Source: Vicinamibacteria bacterium
Lineage (GTDB): Bacteria > Acidobacteriota > Vicinamibacteria > Vicinamibacterales > UBA2999
DNA length: 56,021 bases
NCBI GenBank assembly: GCA_025938035.1
Contig: JAICQE010000006.1
Span: 1 to 56,021 of the forward strand
Direction: 5' to 3'
The notes below the pieces were generated by a model, which saw only the letters and a program-made list of their open reading frames with translations, made no database searches and was not told the DNA's origin. Within the stretch, counting starts at the first letter, position 1. Each line of letters begins with the position of its first letter. The position numbers and the translations under genes are program-made. Below are positions 16,682-24,745 of the stretch, one piece after another.

Positions 16682-17770
16682 ATGGCCGCCTTACTCGCCG
16701 CCCTGCGCCATAACCCGCTGCTGTGGCTGCTGATCTTCGTGCCGGCCGTTCTTGCCGGCGAGCGCCTGCGGCCCGAGGCGCACACGCTGCTGTTCGTGTT
16801 CTCGGTGCTCGCCATCGTGCCGCTGGCCGCGCTCCTCAGCGAGGCCACGTCCTGGGTCGCGGCGAAGACCGGCGATGCCGTCGGCGGGCTCCTGAACGCG
16901 ACGCTCGGCACGTTGACCGAACTGGTCATTGCCGTCACCGCGCTGCGGGCCGGCGAGTACGTGCTCGTCAAGGCGTCCGTCGCCGGCGCGATCGTGGCCA
17001 ACAGCCTCTTCATCGTCGGTGCGTCGTTCCTGCTCGGCGGGCTGAAGTACCACGTTCAGGAGTTCAATCACGTCAACGCCCGCTTTCAGGCCAGTCTGCT
17101 GTTCCTGGCGACAATCGCGCTGCTGGTGCCGTCCGCCATCAACGCGGCAGACGGCCGCGCGGCCGCCTTCACGCAGCAGGTGAGTCTGGTGCTGTCCGGC
17201 CTCCTGATCGTCGCCTACGGACTGGCGCTGTTGTTTTCGCTGGGCACGCACCGCGAGCTGTTCGCCAGCGCGCACCACGGCAGCGATGACGTGACGCGGC
17301 CGATTGGACTCGCCTTGATGACGCTGGCGGTGGTGACCGTATTCGTGGCGCTGGTGAGCGAGATCTTCGTCGAATCGGTGCAGCACGCGGCGGTGTCGTT
17401 CGGCATGACGCCGGCCTTCGTTGGCTTCATCGTCGTCGCGCTGATCGGCGCGTCCGCGGAAATGGCCACCACCTTTTCCGCCGCGCGCAGGAACCGGCTC
17501 GATCTGAGTGTCGGCGTCGCGTTGAGTGCCGCGACGCAGCTGGCGCTGTTCGTCGGTCCGTTCCTCGTTCTGATCAGCTATGCCATCGCCCCGGCGCCGA
17601 TGGATCTCCGATTCTGGATGAGCGCCGTCGTCATGATGCTGGTGTCTGCGCTCGCGGTTGCGCTGGTGACGAACAACGGGCGTTCCACGTGGTTCGTCGG
17701 TGTGCTGCTCCTGATGATCTATTCAATCTTTGCGACCAGCCTGTATCTGATGCCGCCGCTGGTGCGATGA
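16682..17770 (+). CDS. Calcium/proton exchanger (CaCA/Cax family)
   Basis: 362 residues from ATG 16682; an upstream GTG at 16631 would add 17 residues. Eleven or so hydrophobic helices with the two Cax repeats: GDAVGGLLNATLGTLTELVIA and GASAEMATTFSAARRNRLDL...SAATQLALFVGP, whose Glu residues form the cation path. It exchanges Ca2+ (or other divalent cations) for protons across the inner membrane. ATGA overlap with the next gene and close spacing to the third suggest a three-gene operon behind a GCATAG motif. Confidence 0.9.
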   Translation: MAALLAALRHNPLLWLLIFVPAVLAGERLRPEAHTLLFVFSVLAIVPLAALLSEATSWVAAKTGDAVGGLLNATLGTLTELVIAVTALRAGEYVLVKASVAGAIVANSLFIVGASFLLGGLKYHVQEFNHVNARFQASLLFLATIALLVPSAINAADGRAAAFTQQVSLVLSGLLIVAYGLALLFSLGTHRELFASAHHGSDDVTRPIGLALMTLAVVTVFVALVSEIFVESVQHAAVSFGMTPAFVGFIVVALIGASAEMATTFSAARRNRLDLSVGVALSAATQLALFVGPFLVLISYAIAPAPMDLRFWMSAVVMMLVSALAVALVTNNGRSTWFVGVLLLMIYSIFATSLYLMPPLVR

Positions 17771-18465
17771 GCGGGACGCTGATGCACCTCCACAGCCCGG
17801 CGGCCGCGATCAATTCACTCGGCAAACGGACGCGGGTGCTCGATCCGGCGGAACGCACGGCCGAGGTGTTGTTCGGCCTGATCATGGTGCTCACATTCAC
17901 CGGGTCGTTGAGCGTCGCTCACGCGGGGCAGGACGACGTCCGGGCGATGCTCGTCGGCGCGCTCGGCTGCAACATCGCGTGGGGCATCATCGATGCGGTC
18001 TTGTACCTGATGGCCTGTCTGGGCGAGCAGGGCCATAACCTTTCGGTCTACCGCGCCGTTCGCGGCACCGGCAATCCCGCGCGCGGCCGCCTCCTGATCG
18101 CTGCCGCTCTGCCCCCGGTCGTCGCCTCGGTCCTCGACCAGGCCGGGCTGGAACAGTTGCGCCAGCGGCTGCTGACGTTGCCGGTCCCGCCAGAGCGCGC
18201 ACGGCTCAATAGCGAGCACTGGCGTGGGGCGCTCGGAGTGTTCCTGCTGGTGTTCCTGTCGACGCTGCCGGTCGTCGTGCCGTTCCTGTTCCTCCCGGAC
18301 GCGACAAGCGCCTTGCGGATGTCCAATGCGATTGCGGTCGCGATGCTCTGGGGGGTCGGAGTCACCTACGGCCGCCATGCAGGGCAGTCGTCCTGGCTGG
18401 TCGGCCTCTCCATGGTGCTGCTGGGTTGCGGGCTCGTCGCTCTGACGATCGCGCTCGGAGGGTGA
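17767..18465 (+). CDS. VIT1/CCC1-like membrane protein
   Basis: 232 residues; ATG 17767 overlaps the exchanger stop (ATGA). ERTAEVLFGLIMVLTFTGSLSV followed by GALGCNIAWGIIDAVLYL is the characteristic membrane pair of VIT/CCC1-related proteins, with further helices at ~155-232. Eukaryotic relatives move Fe2+ or Mn2+ into vacuoles; bacterial members are mostly uncharacterised. Co-transcription with a cation/proton exchanger supports a metal or ion role (inference). Confidence 0.75.
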   Translation: MSGTLMHLHSPAAAINSLGKRTRVLDPAERTAEVLFGLIMVLTFTGSLSVAHAGQDDVRAMLVGALGCNIAWGIIDAVLYLMACLGEQGHNLSVYRAVRGTGNPARGRLLIAAALPPVVASVLDQAGLEQLRQRLLTLPVPPERARLNSEHWRGALGVFLLVFLSTLPVVVPFLFLPDATSALRMSNAIAVAMLWGVGVTYGRHAGQSSWLVGLSMVLLGCGLVALTIALGG

Positions 18466-18471
18466 TGCCAG

Positions 18472-19095
18472 GTGCGTGCGGCAGTCGTCACCTTGCTGCT
18501 GGCCGCGCTCGTCCCGGAGACATCGTCCGCCCAGGATGCCGGGGACGGTGAGGAGCGCGAGTGGTCGGTGTCCGCGTCCGTCGCGATTTACGGACTGCCG
18601 GACGAGAGCAACTACGCTCAGCCGACGGTGACCGCCGGCCGCGGCGTGCTCCATCTGGAAGGCCGATATAACTACGAAGCGCTGGGGACCGCTTCGCTGT
18701 GGGCCGGCTACGCGATGCGAGGCGGTGGCCGCGTCGAGTGGGAGCTGACGCCGATGGTGGGCGCGGTGTGTGGCGCGACCGGCGGCATCGCACCTGGCTA
18801 CGTGGCGTCATTGAGCTGGTGGAAGGTCGACGCCTACATCGAGGGCGAGTACGTGTTCGCGACGACATCGGAGGACAGCTTTGCGTACCACTGGTCGGAG
18901 GCCGCGATTGCGCCGTTCGACTGGCTGCGCGCCGGACTGGTGACGCAGCGGACGCGCGCCTATGCCAGCGACCGGAATATCCAGCGAGGCCCGTTCGTGA
19001 ACGCCACGTTCGAGCGGCTCGACGCAGCCGTCTACGTGTTCCTCGGGGAGCGCCGCACACCCACCGTCGTGCTGTCGCTCGGCCTCGACTTTTGA
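18472..19095 (+). CDS. Predicted outer-membrane beta-barrel protein
   Basis: 207 residues from GTG 18472. Signal peptide (VRAAVVTLLLAALVPETSSAQ) and alternating amphipathic strands ending in a C-terminal aromatic residue (VVLSLGLDF), the usual outer-membrane protein signature. I do not recognise a specific family. Third gene after the exchanger and VIT-like genes, 6 bases from the latter. Confidence 0.65.
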   Translation: MRAAVVTLLLAALVPETSSAQDAGDGEEREWSVSASVAIYGLPDESNYAQPTVTAGRGVLHLEGRYNYEALGTASLWAGYAMRGGGRVEWELTPMVGAVCGATGGIAPGYVASLSWWKVDAYIEGEYVFATTSEDSFAYHWSEAAIAPFDWLRAGLVTQRTRAYASDRNIQRGPFVNATFERLDAAVYVFLGERRTPTVVLSLGLDF

Positions 19096-19124
19096 AAGAC
19101 CGCGGAGACCGCGCGGGACACTCG

Positions 19125-20987
19125 CTACAGGCGCCCGCTGAAAAACCGGCTGGCGATGCCGGACTGGCACAGCATGACCCGCGTCTTCCGCTGATGCGCC
19201 TGCATGCGCGTGAGGATGGTCGCCAGCGCCCTGGCCGCGTCGAGAATATACGGTCCCTTGTTGAGCATGACGCATTCGGCGCGCTCAGCCATTGCCGCGT
19301 CGGTAATCTCGGCGCGCGAGGGGATGCCTTCCTTGGCGAGCGTCTCGAGCACTTGAGTCGCCCAGATGACCGGCATATGTGACGCCTCGGCCAGCCAGAG
19401 GATCTCCTCCTGCACTTCCGCGAGCCGTTCGAAGCCGCACTCGACCGCCAGGTCGCCTCTGGCAATCATCACGCCGGCCGCGGCGCTGTGCATCACCGCG
19501 ATGAGCAGCGTGGGCAGATGTTCGAATGCGCGGCGGGTCTCGATCTTGAGAATCATCGGCAGGCCGGGCCGGTCGAGCGCGTGCAGGTGGGCCTGGAGCG
19601 CGCGTACGTCTTCAGCCGTGCGAACGAAGGAAAACCCGACGATATCGGCGTGCGCCGCGATGAACCGAAGATCCTCGAGGTCCTTCGGCGTCAGCGCCGG
19701 GACGCGCAGCGTACTGTCGGGCAGGTTGATGCCTTTGTCGGCGCCCAGCGTCAGCCCGGTGGTGTTGGCATGCGTGATACCGACTTCCACGTGCGTGGGA
19801 AAGACATTTCGGACCACCCCGCCGATCCGGCCGTCGTCGAACCAGATGGCTTCGCCTGGCCTGACGGCGTCGAGCGCCTCGGGCAGCGTCACGCCGATCC
19901 GTGCCGGCGCCAGCACGGTGCCGTTCTCGTGGCGAACCGCGGGGCTGCCCGGAGCCGCGTCCTTCGTGAGGATCAGGACGTCGCCGGCTGAGAGCCCGAT
20001 CGACTGCGCTCGTGCCGGCACGTCCTCGACATGCGTCCGCCGACGGTCGTCTGCGGACCGCCGCTCGCGGATGAGCGGTGTGCCGGGCACGACATAGGCC
20101 GTCTGCCTCGATTCTGCCCACGCGCCGCCGTCTTCGACCGCCGTTACCGCCAGCGTGCGCTCGGCGTCGCGCGCATCGATCAGCGTCAGGCGATCGCCGG
20201 CGATCAGCTGGGCGACCCAGGACCCGCCGACCGGGAGTGTCACCGCTGCAGGTTGTGGCGCCGGACGCGGATGTTCACGCGATGTGAGCCAGATGCGTGC
20301 GGGCACGACAACGCGGCCGAACAGGTCACGGCGCGGCCGCCAGCGGACGACGCGCGGTCCGGGCTCGACGGCGCACGTCCGGAGTTTCGGGCCGGCAAGA
20401 TCCATGACCGCCCGGCACGATCGGCCGGTCTCATCCGATGCGCGCCGGAGATGGTGGAGCATGCGATCCCACGCGTCCGGATTGTCGTGCGCGCAGTTGA
20501 TGCGCATGCAGTCCATGCCGGCACTCAGAAGATTACGGACGAGCACGTACTCGTGGGCCGCCTCGAAGGGCATCGTCACCATGATGCGCACGGCGCGACC
20601 AGTTCGCGCGGGGCCGAAGAGCGTATCGGTATGCGCGTCCAGAAGCGCCCGCCCGGCGTTCGATGCGCTGCCGCGCCACGGCGTTGCGGCGTCGAGACGC
20701 TGCAGGATCCCGAGAACCGCGTCCACGTGTGGAAGCGCCCGCGACTCCGCGCCGTTGAGCGTCGACAGCCCCACCGACTCCAGTTTCCGCTGCAGACTGC
20801 GGAGGTCGTGCCGCCGCAGCGCCAGATAGTGGAGCAGATTGCGTGCGCTCGCCTGGCTCGGCTCCGGCAGATCCGCCAGGCCGTCGAGCGCCAGCGTCTC
20901 CGCACCGACCATTTCGGAGCGGAGGCCGGTCAGGGCGCGGCTCATGTCATCGAGCAGCTGCGGGGCTGCGGCGTCAGTCCTCATCAT
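19125..20987 (-). CDS. Atypical pyruvate kinase with N-terminal extension
   Basis: 620 residues from ATG 20987 (a second ATG at 20984). The kinase core starts near residue 160: RIMVTMPFE...MDCMRINCAHD matches the substrate-binding strand MRLNFSHG; CRAVMDLAGPKLRT; NLPDSTLRVPALTPKDLEDL; LKIETRRAFEHL with the catalytic Lys; VMIARGDLAVECGFE; WATQVLETL. The first ~155 residues are an unrecognised helical extension, and the usual C-terminal allosteric domain is absent. It overlaps the preceding gene by 14 bases. Activity is plausible from the retained residues. Confidence 0.8.
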   Translation of the reverse strand: MMRTDAAAPQLLDDMSRALTGLRSEMVGAETLALDGLADLPEPSQASARNLLHYLALRRHDLRSLQRKLESVGLSTLNGAESRALPHVDAVLGILQRLDAATPWRGSASNAGRALLDAHTDTLFGPARTGRAVRIMVTMPFEAAHEYVLVRNLLSAGMDCMRINCAHDNPDAWDRMLHHLRRASDETGRSCRAVMDLAGPKLRTCAVEPGPRVVRWRPRRDLFGRVVVPARIWLTSREHPRPAPQPAAVTLPVGGSWVAQLIAGDRLTLIDARDAERTLAVTAVEDGGAWAESRQTAYVVPGTPLIRERRSADDRRRTHVEDVPARAQSIGLSAGDVLILTKDAAPGSPAVRHENGTVLAPARIGVTLPEALDAVRPGEAIWFDDGRIGGVVRNVFPTHVEVGITHANTTGLTLGADKGINLPDSTLRVPALTPKDLEDLRFIAAHADIVGFSFVRTAEDVRALQAHLHALDRPGLPMILKIETRRAFEHLPTLLIAVMHSAAAGVMIARGDLAVECGFERLAEVQEEILWLAEASHMPVIWATQVLETLAKEGIPSRAEITDAAMAERAECVMLNKGPYILDAARALATILTRMQAHQRKTRVMLCQSGIASRFFSGRL

Positions 20988-21570
20988 TGGTGATCGCGTC
21001 TTCCAGGATGTCGACCACGAGGCTCGCGTGCAGATCGACGAGCACCAGGTCGTTGTCAACGATTCGGTACTGCAGGTCCTCCGGCAGCGTCGGGAGCGCG
21101 TGCAGCAGCGCCGGCCACATCCACGCGCCGAGCCGCCAGTCGTAGCGGCGGTTGACGGCCGGTGGCTTCGCGCCGGACTCTCGTTCCGCGCGCAGCGCAT
21201 GGACGACGTCCTTCGGATCGACGCGATGCGCGGCCGCCGTTGATGCCACGATGTGCCGGAACGCGGCGGCGGCGCCAGGAGTGAAGACGTCACCGGCTCG
21301 AGCATCGGGCCTGGCATCGCGGATCGCCTGCCTCAGGGCCTTGCGTCGGGCCAGTGCTTCCCGGGGGTCGTCAAAGGGCTGTTCGTGCGGCAGGCCCCGC
21401 GCCGCGTCCTGCCGCACCCGCAGATAGTCGCGCACGCGCCCGGAGAACTCCGCGACCGCGGCGGCGTCGCACGTCGGCGAAGGCTGCCGTACGCACAGCC
21501 CGTCGTCGGTCGCGTCGGCGAGCGTGATCGCTCCAGCCAACCCGAGGACAACGATGAAGGGCCCGTGCAT
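20974..21570 (-). CDS. Exported protein of unknown function
   Basis: 198 residues with an N-terminal signal peptide (MHGPFIVVLGLAGAITLADA). The C-terminal third (WPALLHALPTLPEDLQYRIVDNDLVLVDLH, positions here split for reading) is a distinctive acidobacterial-type block: PALLHALPTLPEDLQYRI then DNDLVLVDLHASLVVDI. Two cysteines flank residues 26-34. It lies between the NhaA-like and pyruvate-kinase genes and overlaps the latter. No function assigned. Confidence 0.65.
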   Translation of the reverse strand: MHGPFIVVLGLAGAITLADATDDGLCVRQPSPTCDAAAVAEFSGRVRDYLRVRQDAARGLPHEQPFDDPREALARRKALRQAIRDARPDARAGDVFTPGAAAAFRHIVASTAAAHRVDPKDVVHALRAERESGAKPPAVNRRYDWRLGAWMWPALLHALPTLPEDLQYRIVDNDLVLVDLHASLVVDILEDAITNDED

Positions 21571-21594
21571 AACAACGCCTCCTGGCGGCGTGCG

Positions 21595-22803
21595 TCACCG
21601 CCGGAACGAATGCAGCCGCGGATGGAAGCGGCCGACACCAAACAGCCAGGCGACGCCGAACGCCAGCGGCAACGCCGCGGCGGTCAGCAGTGCTCCGACC
21701 TTGATCTCCGCCAGCAATGGTCCGGCGGGAAAGAGTGCGATGGCGAAGTACAGCGAGAACGTGAGGCCGGTAGCGGCCGCCACGGCGACGACGACCAGAT
21801 CGCGCCACGTCAGCTGCGCGGGCAGGTGCAGGCCGACGGCCAGCGCCGCCGCGACCGCCAGAAGGATGCCGGCGGTGCGTCCCACGGCGGCAAGGACCGT
21901 CGCGTCGGTGCCCTCACCGTAGCCCGTCATCATGACTCCCGCGTTGACGAGGCCGAACAGCAGCAGGGCGATCTGCACGTGATAGTGCCAGACGTGTTCG
22001 TAGTGACGGGGCGAATCACCGGCCGCGTCGACCTCGTCTTCGAACAGCTCGCCCAGGCGCCGCCGCGCATGCGGCATGAACGGCACGATCGGCGCCAGGG
22101 CGAGCGCCGGCGGAAACCCTTCCAGATACAGCGCCAGCCACGAGAGCGCTCCGCAGACGAGCACATACGGCCAGAACGCGCGCACCTGCTTCCGTCGCAG
22201 CCACGCCGCCAGGCCGACGGCGGCGGCCATCAGCAATCCGCTTCCGCCCGCGCGCGTACCGTCGAACAGGAACGACGGCGCCAGGGCGATGAACCCGATT
22301 GCATTCGACGCCAGCGCCAGGACCAGCAGAAAGGTGACCGCGGGATGGCGGTGGAAAATGGCTCGCACGACGAAGTAGGCGAACACCATGTCGATGCCGG
22401 CCATGATCGGCCAGCCGTCGAGGAACATCGGCACGGTCGACGACCGGATCGACGCCGCGTAGGTCAGCGCAGCACCGACGGTTCCCCCGACCGCGGCGAT
22501 GAGCGGAACCGGCCATCGCCGGCGATCGTGGAGTGCGCCGCCGGGCATCGTCTCTTCGAATATCTCCTGCGCCAGCAGGCCGAAGAAGAAGACCATGGCG
22601 ATCGCGTTGACTGGAAACGCCAGCAGCCGCGCGAAGGTGAAGTAGCCTTCGGGCGCGGTATTCGCCCAGACCAGCGCCACCGCCGCGCCGATCGGCAGCA
22701 GCAGATAGTGCCCGGTGACGAAATGGAAGAAGCCCGACGCCGTCATCCGCCCCGCGGCATGCGCGGCGCCGGCGCGTCGAAGGTGCATGGCCTGTGTCGT
22801 CAT
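21595..22803 (-). CDS. NhaA-like antiporter homologue lacking the Asp pair
   Basis: 402 residues and ~12 hydrophobic helices with clear NhaA layout: FFGLLAQEIFEETMPGG (helix II), WPIMAGIDMVFAYFVV (helix IV, one Asp, D138) and GLTFSLYFAIALFP (helix XI). In E. coli NhaA, helix V reads ALAIIDDLGA, where D163-D164 bind Na+ and H+. Here the aligned sequence is VLALASNAIGF, with Ser-Asn (166-167) instead of Asp-Asp. Classical Na+/H+ exchange is therefore doubtful. Part of an operon running from 24310 to 19125. Confidence 0.8.
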   Translation of the reverse strand: MTTQAMHLRRAGAAHAAGRMTASGFFHFVTGHYLLLPIGAAVALVWANTAPEGYFTFARLLAFPVNAIAMVFFFGLLAQEIFEETMPGGALHDRRRWPVPLIAAVGGTVGAALTYAASIRSSTVPMFLDGWPIMAGIDMVFAYFVVRAIFHRHPAVTFLLVLALASNAIGFIALAPSFLFDGTRAGGSGLLMAAAVGLAAWLRRKQVRAFWPYVLVCGALSWLALYLEGFPPALALAPIVPFMPHARRRLGELFEDEVDAAGDSPRHYEHVWHYHVQIALLLFGLVNAGVMMTGYGEGTDATVLAAVGRTAGILLAVAAALAVGLHLPAQLTWRDLVVVAVAAATGLTFSLYFAIALFPAGPLLAEIKVGALLTAAALPLAFGVAWLFGVGRFHPRLHSFRR

Positions 22804-22817
22804 CGTTGCCTCCGCCC

Positions 22818-23648
22818 CTAGGTCGAGGGCTGCCGTTGAACCGCTCCCGAGTCGATCACCGCCCCGTTGCGTGTGATGGCCTGGAACCGGAGCGCTTCCC
22901 GGTCAACGTCAACCAGCAGAAACAACTGCTCCTGATCGTTGGCGGCCGCGGTGGTCTCCGATCGCCGGACACCGCCCTCGCGCAACTGTCCGCCCGAGCC
23001 GACGACGAAATAGGTGATCCCTTTCTGCGGCTTCAACCGTTCATACATGTGGTCGTGCCCGGAAAACACGACCTGGACGCCATGGCGCAGGAACAGCGGC
23101 TCGAGCCGTATGCGCAGCTCGACGTTCGACCCATGCCGTTTGCCGTTCGAGTAGATCGGATGGTGGAAGTACGCGATCTTCCACGGCTCCTGCGACGTGC
23201 TCAGCGTCTGATCGAGCCATTCGAGCTGCTTCGCGTCGAGCACGTTGGTATCGATGGCGAAGAACCGTACGTGGTTGCGCGTGAAGCTGAAATACCGCTG
23301 GCCATTCATGTTCCAACCGGGATAAGTGACGCTCTCGGGCGAGTCGTGATTGCCGAGAACGGCGACGAACTTGACGTCGTCCGCGAGCAGCGCGGCATAC
23401 GGGCGTTCGAACGCCGAGGCATACACCTCCGGTGATGCGCGGCGGTACAGGTTGTCGCCGAGCATCAACACCAGGTCGAACGGTGACCGGCTGCGGGCCG
23501 ACGCCATCTGACGGCCGACCTGGTACTGCGCTTCGCCGCCGGTGCCGGAGTCGCCGATCACGGCAAAGCGCACGACGTCGGCGGCGGTCTGGGCGTGCGG
23601 CGCCGCGGCCAGCGCCGCGAACACGAGACACAGCAGGATCGGCTTCAC
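22818..23648 (-). CDS. Exported metallophosphoesterase (purple acid phosphatase-like)
   Basis: 276 residues from GTG 23648, which overlaps the stop of the upstream gene (GTGA). Signal peptide (ILLCLVFAALAAAPHAQ). All metal-binding motifs are present: IGDSGTGG, MLGDNLYRR, LGNHDSP, FHHPIY and SGHDHMYERLKP. This is the calcineurin-like fold with PAP-type ordering, acting on phosphate esters in the periplasm. Second gene of the operon that contains DUF4956, NhaA-like and pyruvate-kinase genes. Confidence 0.88.
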   Translation of the reverse strand: MKPILLCLVFAALAAAPHAQTAADVVRFAVIGDSGTGGEAQYQVGRQMASARSRSPFDLVLMLGDNLYRRASPEVYASAFERPYAALLADDVKFVAVLGNHDSPESVTYPGWNMNGQRYFSFTRNHVRFFAIDTNVLDAKQLEWLDQTLSTSQEPWKIAYFHHPIYSNGKRHGSNVELRIRLEPLFLRHGVQVVFSGHDHMYERLKPQKGITYFVVGSGGQLREGGVRRSETTAAANDQEQLFLLVDVDREALRFQAITRNGAVIDSGAVQRQPST

Positions 23649-24310
23649 GGCTTCACCACCTTCTGTTTCTTGATGTCCCATTCCACCGAGGCGCCGCGCC
23701 GGCCGGCGAGGCTGCGGATCAACTTCGTCAGCTTGCGGATCTGTTCCTGGAAGGGCACGGTCACTTCGTAGTGCAGCTCGTGCGGCGAGGATCCCAGGAG
23801 CACATAGGTGACGCCCTGACGGCTCAGGGCGTGCTCGATGGCCGGCTTCAGCTTGTCGGTATCCCGTCCGCCGATCGTCAGCTCGAACCGCGAGCGGACC
23901 GGCGGCTCGCTCGACTCGAGCAGCCACAGCACGGCGATGACGAACGCGCAGGCAACGATGGCGAGACTGTACATTCCCGCGCCGATCGTCAGGCCGGTCG
24001 CCAGCGCGATGAGCATCACGCCGGCATCCTTGGGATCGCGGATGCGCGCGCGATAGCGGATGAGGCCGGCGGCGCCAACGATCGCGAATGCGCGCGCCAG
24101 GTTCTCGCCGACGACGATGATGATCAGCGATCCGACGATGGCGAGGAGTATCTGCGCCTGCACCACGTGCGCCGAACGCGGCACCAGGGAGCGGCGCACC
24201 GGCCGGACGAGGCCGAGCGCCGCGCCGCACGCCGCGGCGGTCGCGAGGATCAGCAGGTATTGGCCGGTAGTAGTGATGACGTTCAGGTCGAGGACTGGAA
24301 CCGCAGGCAT
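23645..24310 (-). CDS. DUF4956 family membrane protein
   Basis: 221 residues from ATG 24310 with GGAGG 5 bases upstream. Three or four membrane helices, including LARAFAIVGAAGLIRYRARI and RDPKDAGVMLIALATGLTIG, the DUF4956/MgtC-like core. A cytoplasmic C-terminal domain (residues ~145-221) ends in a Lys-rich tail. Function unknown; in many bacteria the family neighbours polyphosphate or VTC-type genes. First gene of a five-gene minus-strand operon and the direct target of a sigma-54-type promoter at 24338-24354. Confidence 0.75.
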   Translation of the reverse strand: MPAVPVLDLNVITTTGQYLLILATAAACGAALGLVRPVRRSLVPRSAHVVQAQILLAIVGSLIIIVVGENLARAFAIVGAAGLIRYRARIRDPKDAGVMLIALATGLTIGAGMYSLAIVACAFVIAVLWLLESSEPPVRSRFELTIGGRDTDKLKPAIEHALSRQGVTYVLLGSSPHELHYEVTVPFQEQIRKLTKLIRSLAGRRGASVEWDIKKQKVVKP

Positions 24311-24325
24311 CGCGCCTCCGAGATA

Positions 24326-24342
24326 TGCGCTCAAAGAGCGCA
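24326..24342. promoter_or_regulatory. Inverted repeat overlapping the sigma-54 promoter -12 region
   Basis: TGCGCTC (24326-24332), AAA, GAGCGCA (24336-24342): a perfect 7-3-7 palindrome covering the -12 element and the expected transcription start of the DUF4956 operon. Its position fits a repressor operator or a leader hairpin. Confidence 0.5.
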
Positions 24343-24354
24343 CCACTCGTGCCA
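24338..24354 (-). promoter_or_regulatory. Sigma-54 (-24/-12) promoter of the DUF4956 operon
   Basis: On the minus strand TGGCACGAGTGGTGCGC: the -24 element TGGCACG is a perfect consensus match, and the invariant GG-N10-GC spacing is exact. Transcription should begin near 24328, leaving a short leader with GGAGG before ATG 24310. Two imperfect palindromes at 24426-24445 and 24447-24470, about 110-130 bases upstream, are candidate activator sites. Confidence 0.7.
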
Positions 24355-24425
24355 CCGGCGACGGCGTGGAAATCCCAAGGAACCTGTCTCTTTGGCCGCG
24401 GGGCGGCGGAGCACGGTCACAACAT

Positions 24426-24470
24426 ACGGTGTGGGCTCCCACCGTTTGCGCGTGCGTGGGCACACGCGCA
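24426..24470. promoter_or_regulatory. Candidate upstream activator palindromes
   Basis: ACGGT...ACCGT (24426-24430/24441-24445, inner GGG-CT-CCC) and TGCGCGTG-N8-CACGCGCA (24447-24454/24463-24470) stand side by side in the divergent region. They are placed where a sigma-54 activator would bind for the promoter at 24338-24354. Confidence 0.35.
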
Positions 24471-24533
24471 CCGTGTCTGCATCCGTATCAACGAGGCAGC
24501 GTGTTTGCACTGCCACACGATACGGAGTCCCAC

Positions 24534-24743
24534 ATGGATCGGACGTTTAACCTCGCCGTCTCAGGAGCCGCGGTCACGATCCTCGTGCTCGCGGTCGTTT
24601 ATGGTCCCGTCGTTACGGCGTTCATCGTCGCTGGCAGTTCGTTCGCGCTGGTGATCGCCTTGATTGCATTCTCCGGGGTTCAGGCCGTCGAGCGATGGTG
24701 GCACGGCCATTCGTTTTCGCTGCGCCGCACGAAGACGCATTGA
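24534..24743 (+). CDS. Small two-helix membrane protein
   Basis: 69 residues from ATG 24534 with GGAG 8 bases upstream. Two hydrophobic helices (LAVSGAAVTILVLAVVYGP and FIVAGSSFALVIALIAFSG) and a basic C-terminus (SLRRTKTH). I do not recognise a family. Divergent from the DUF4956 operon and convergent with the aldo/keto reductase gene (2-base gap). Confidence 0.6.
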   Translation: MDRTFNLAVSGAAVTILVLAVVYGPVVTAFIVAGSSFALVIALIAFSGVQAVERWWHGHSFSLRRTKTH

Positions 24744-24745
24744 AC

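Noticed and set aside
24471..24484. Tenth GCATAG-type site (CCGTGTCTGCATCC)
   Set aside because: The core is CATCC rather than CATAG; too weak to include without a genome-wide matrix.
24478..24491. Degenerate FNR-like box TGCATCCGTATCAA before the small membrane protein gene
   Set aside because: Left half-site has only 3 of 5 bases and there is no -10 element at the spacing seen for the two perfect boxes.
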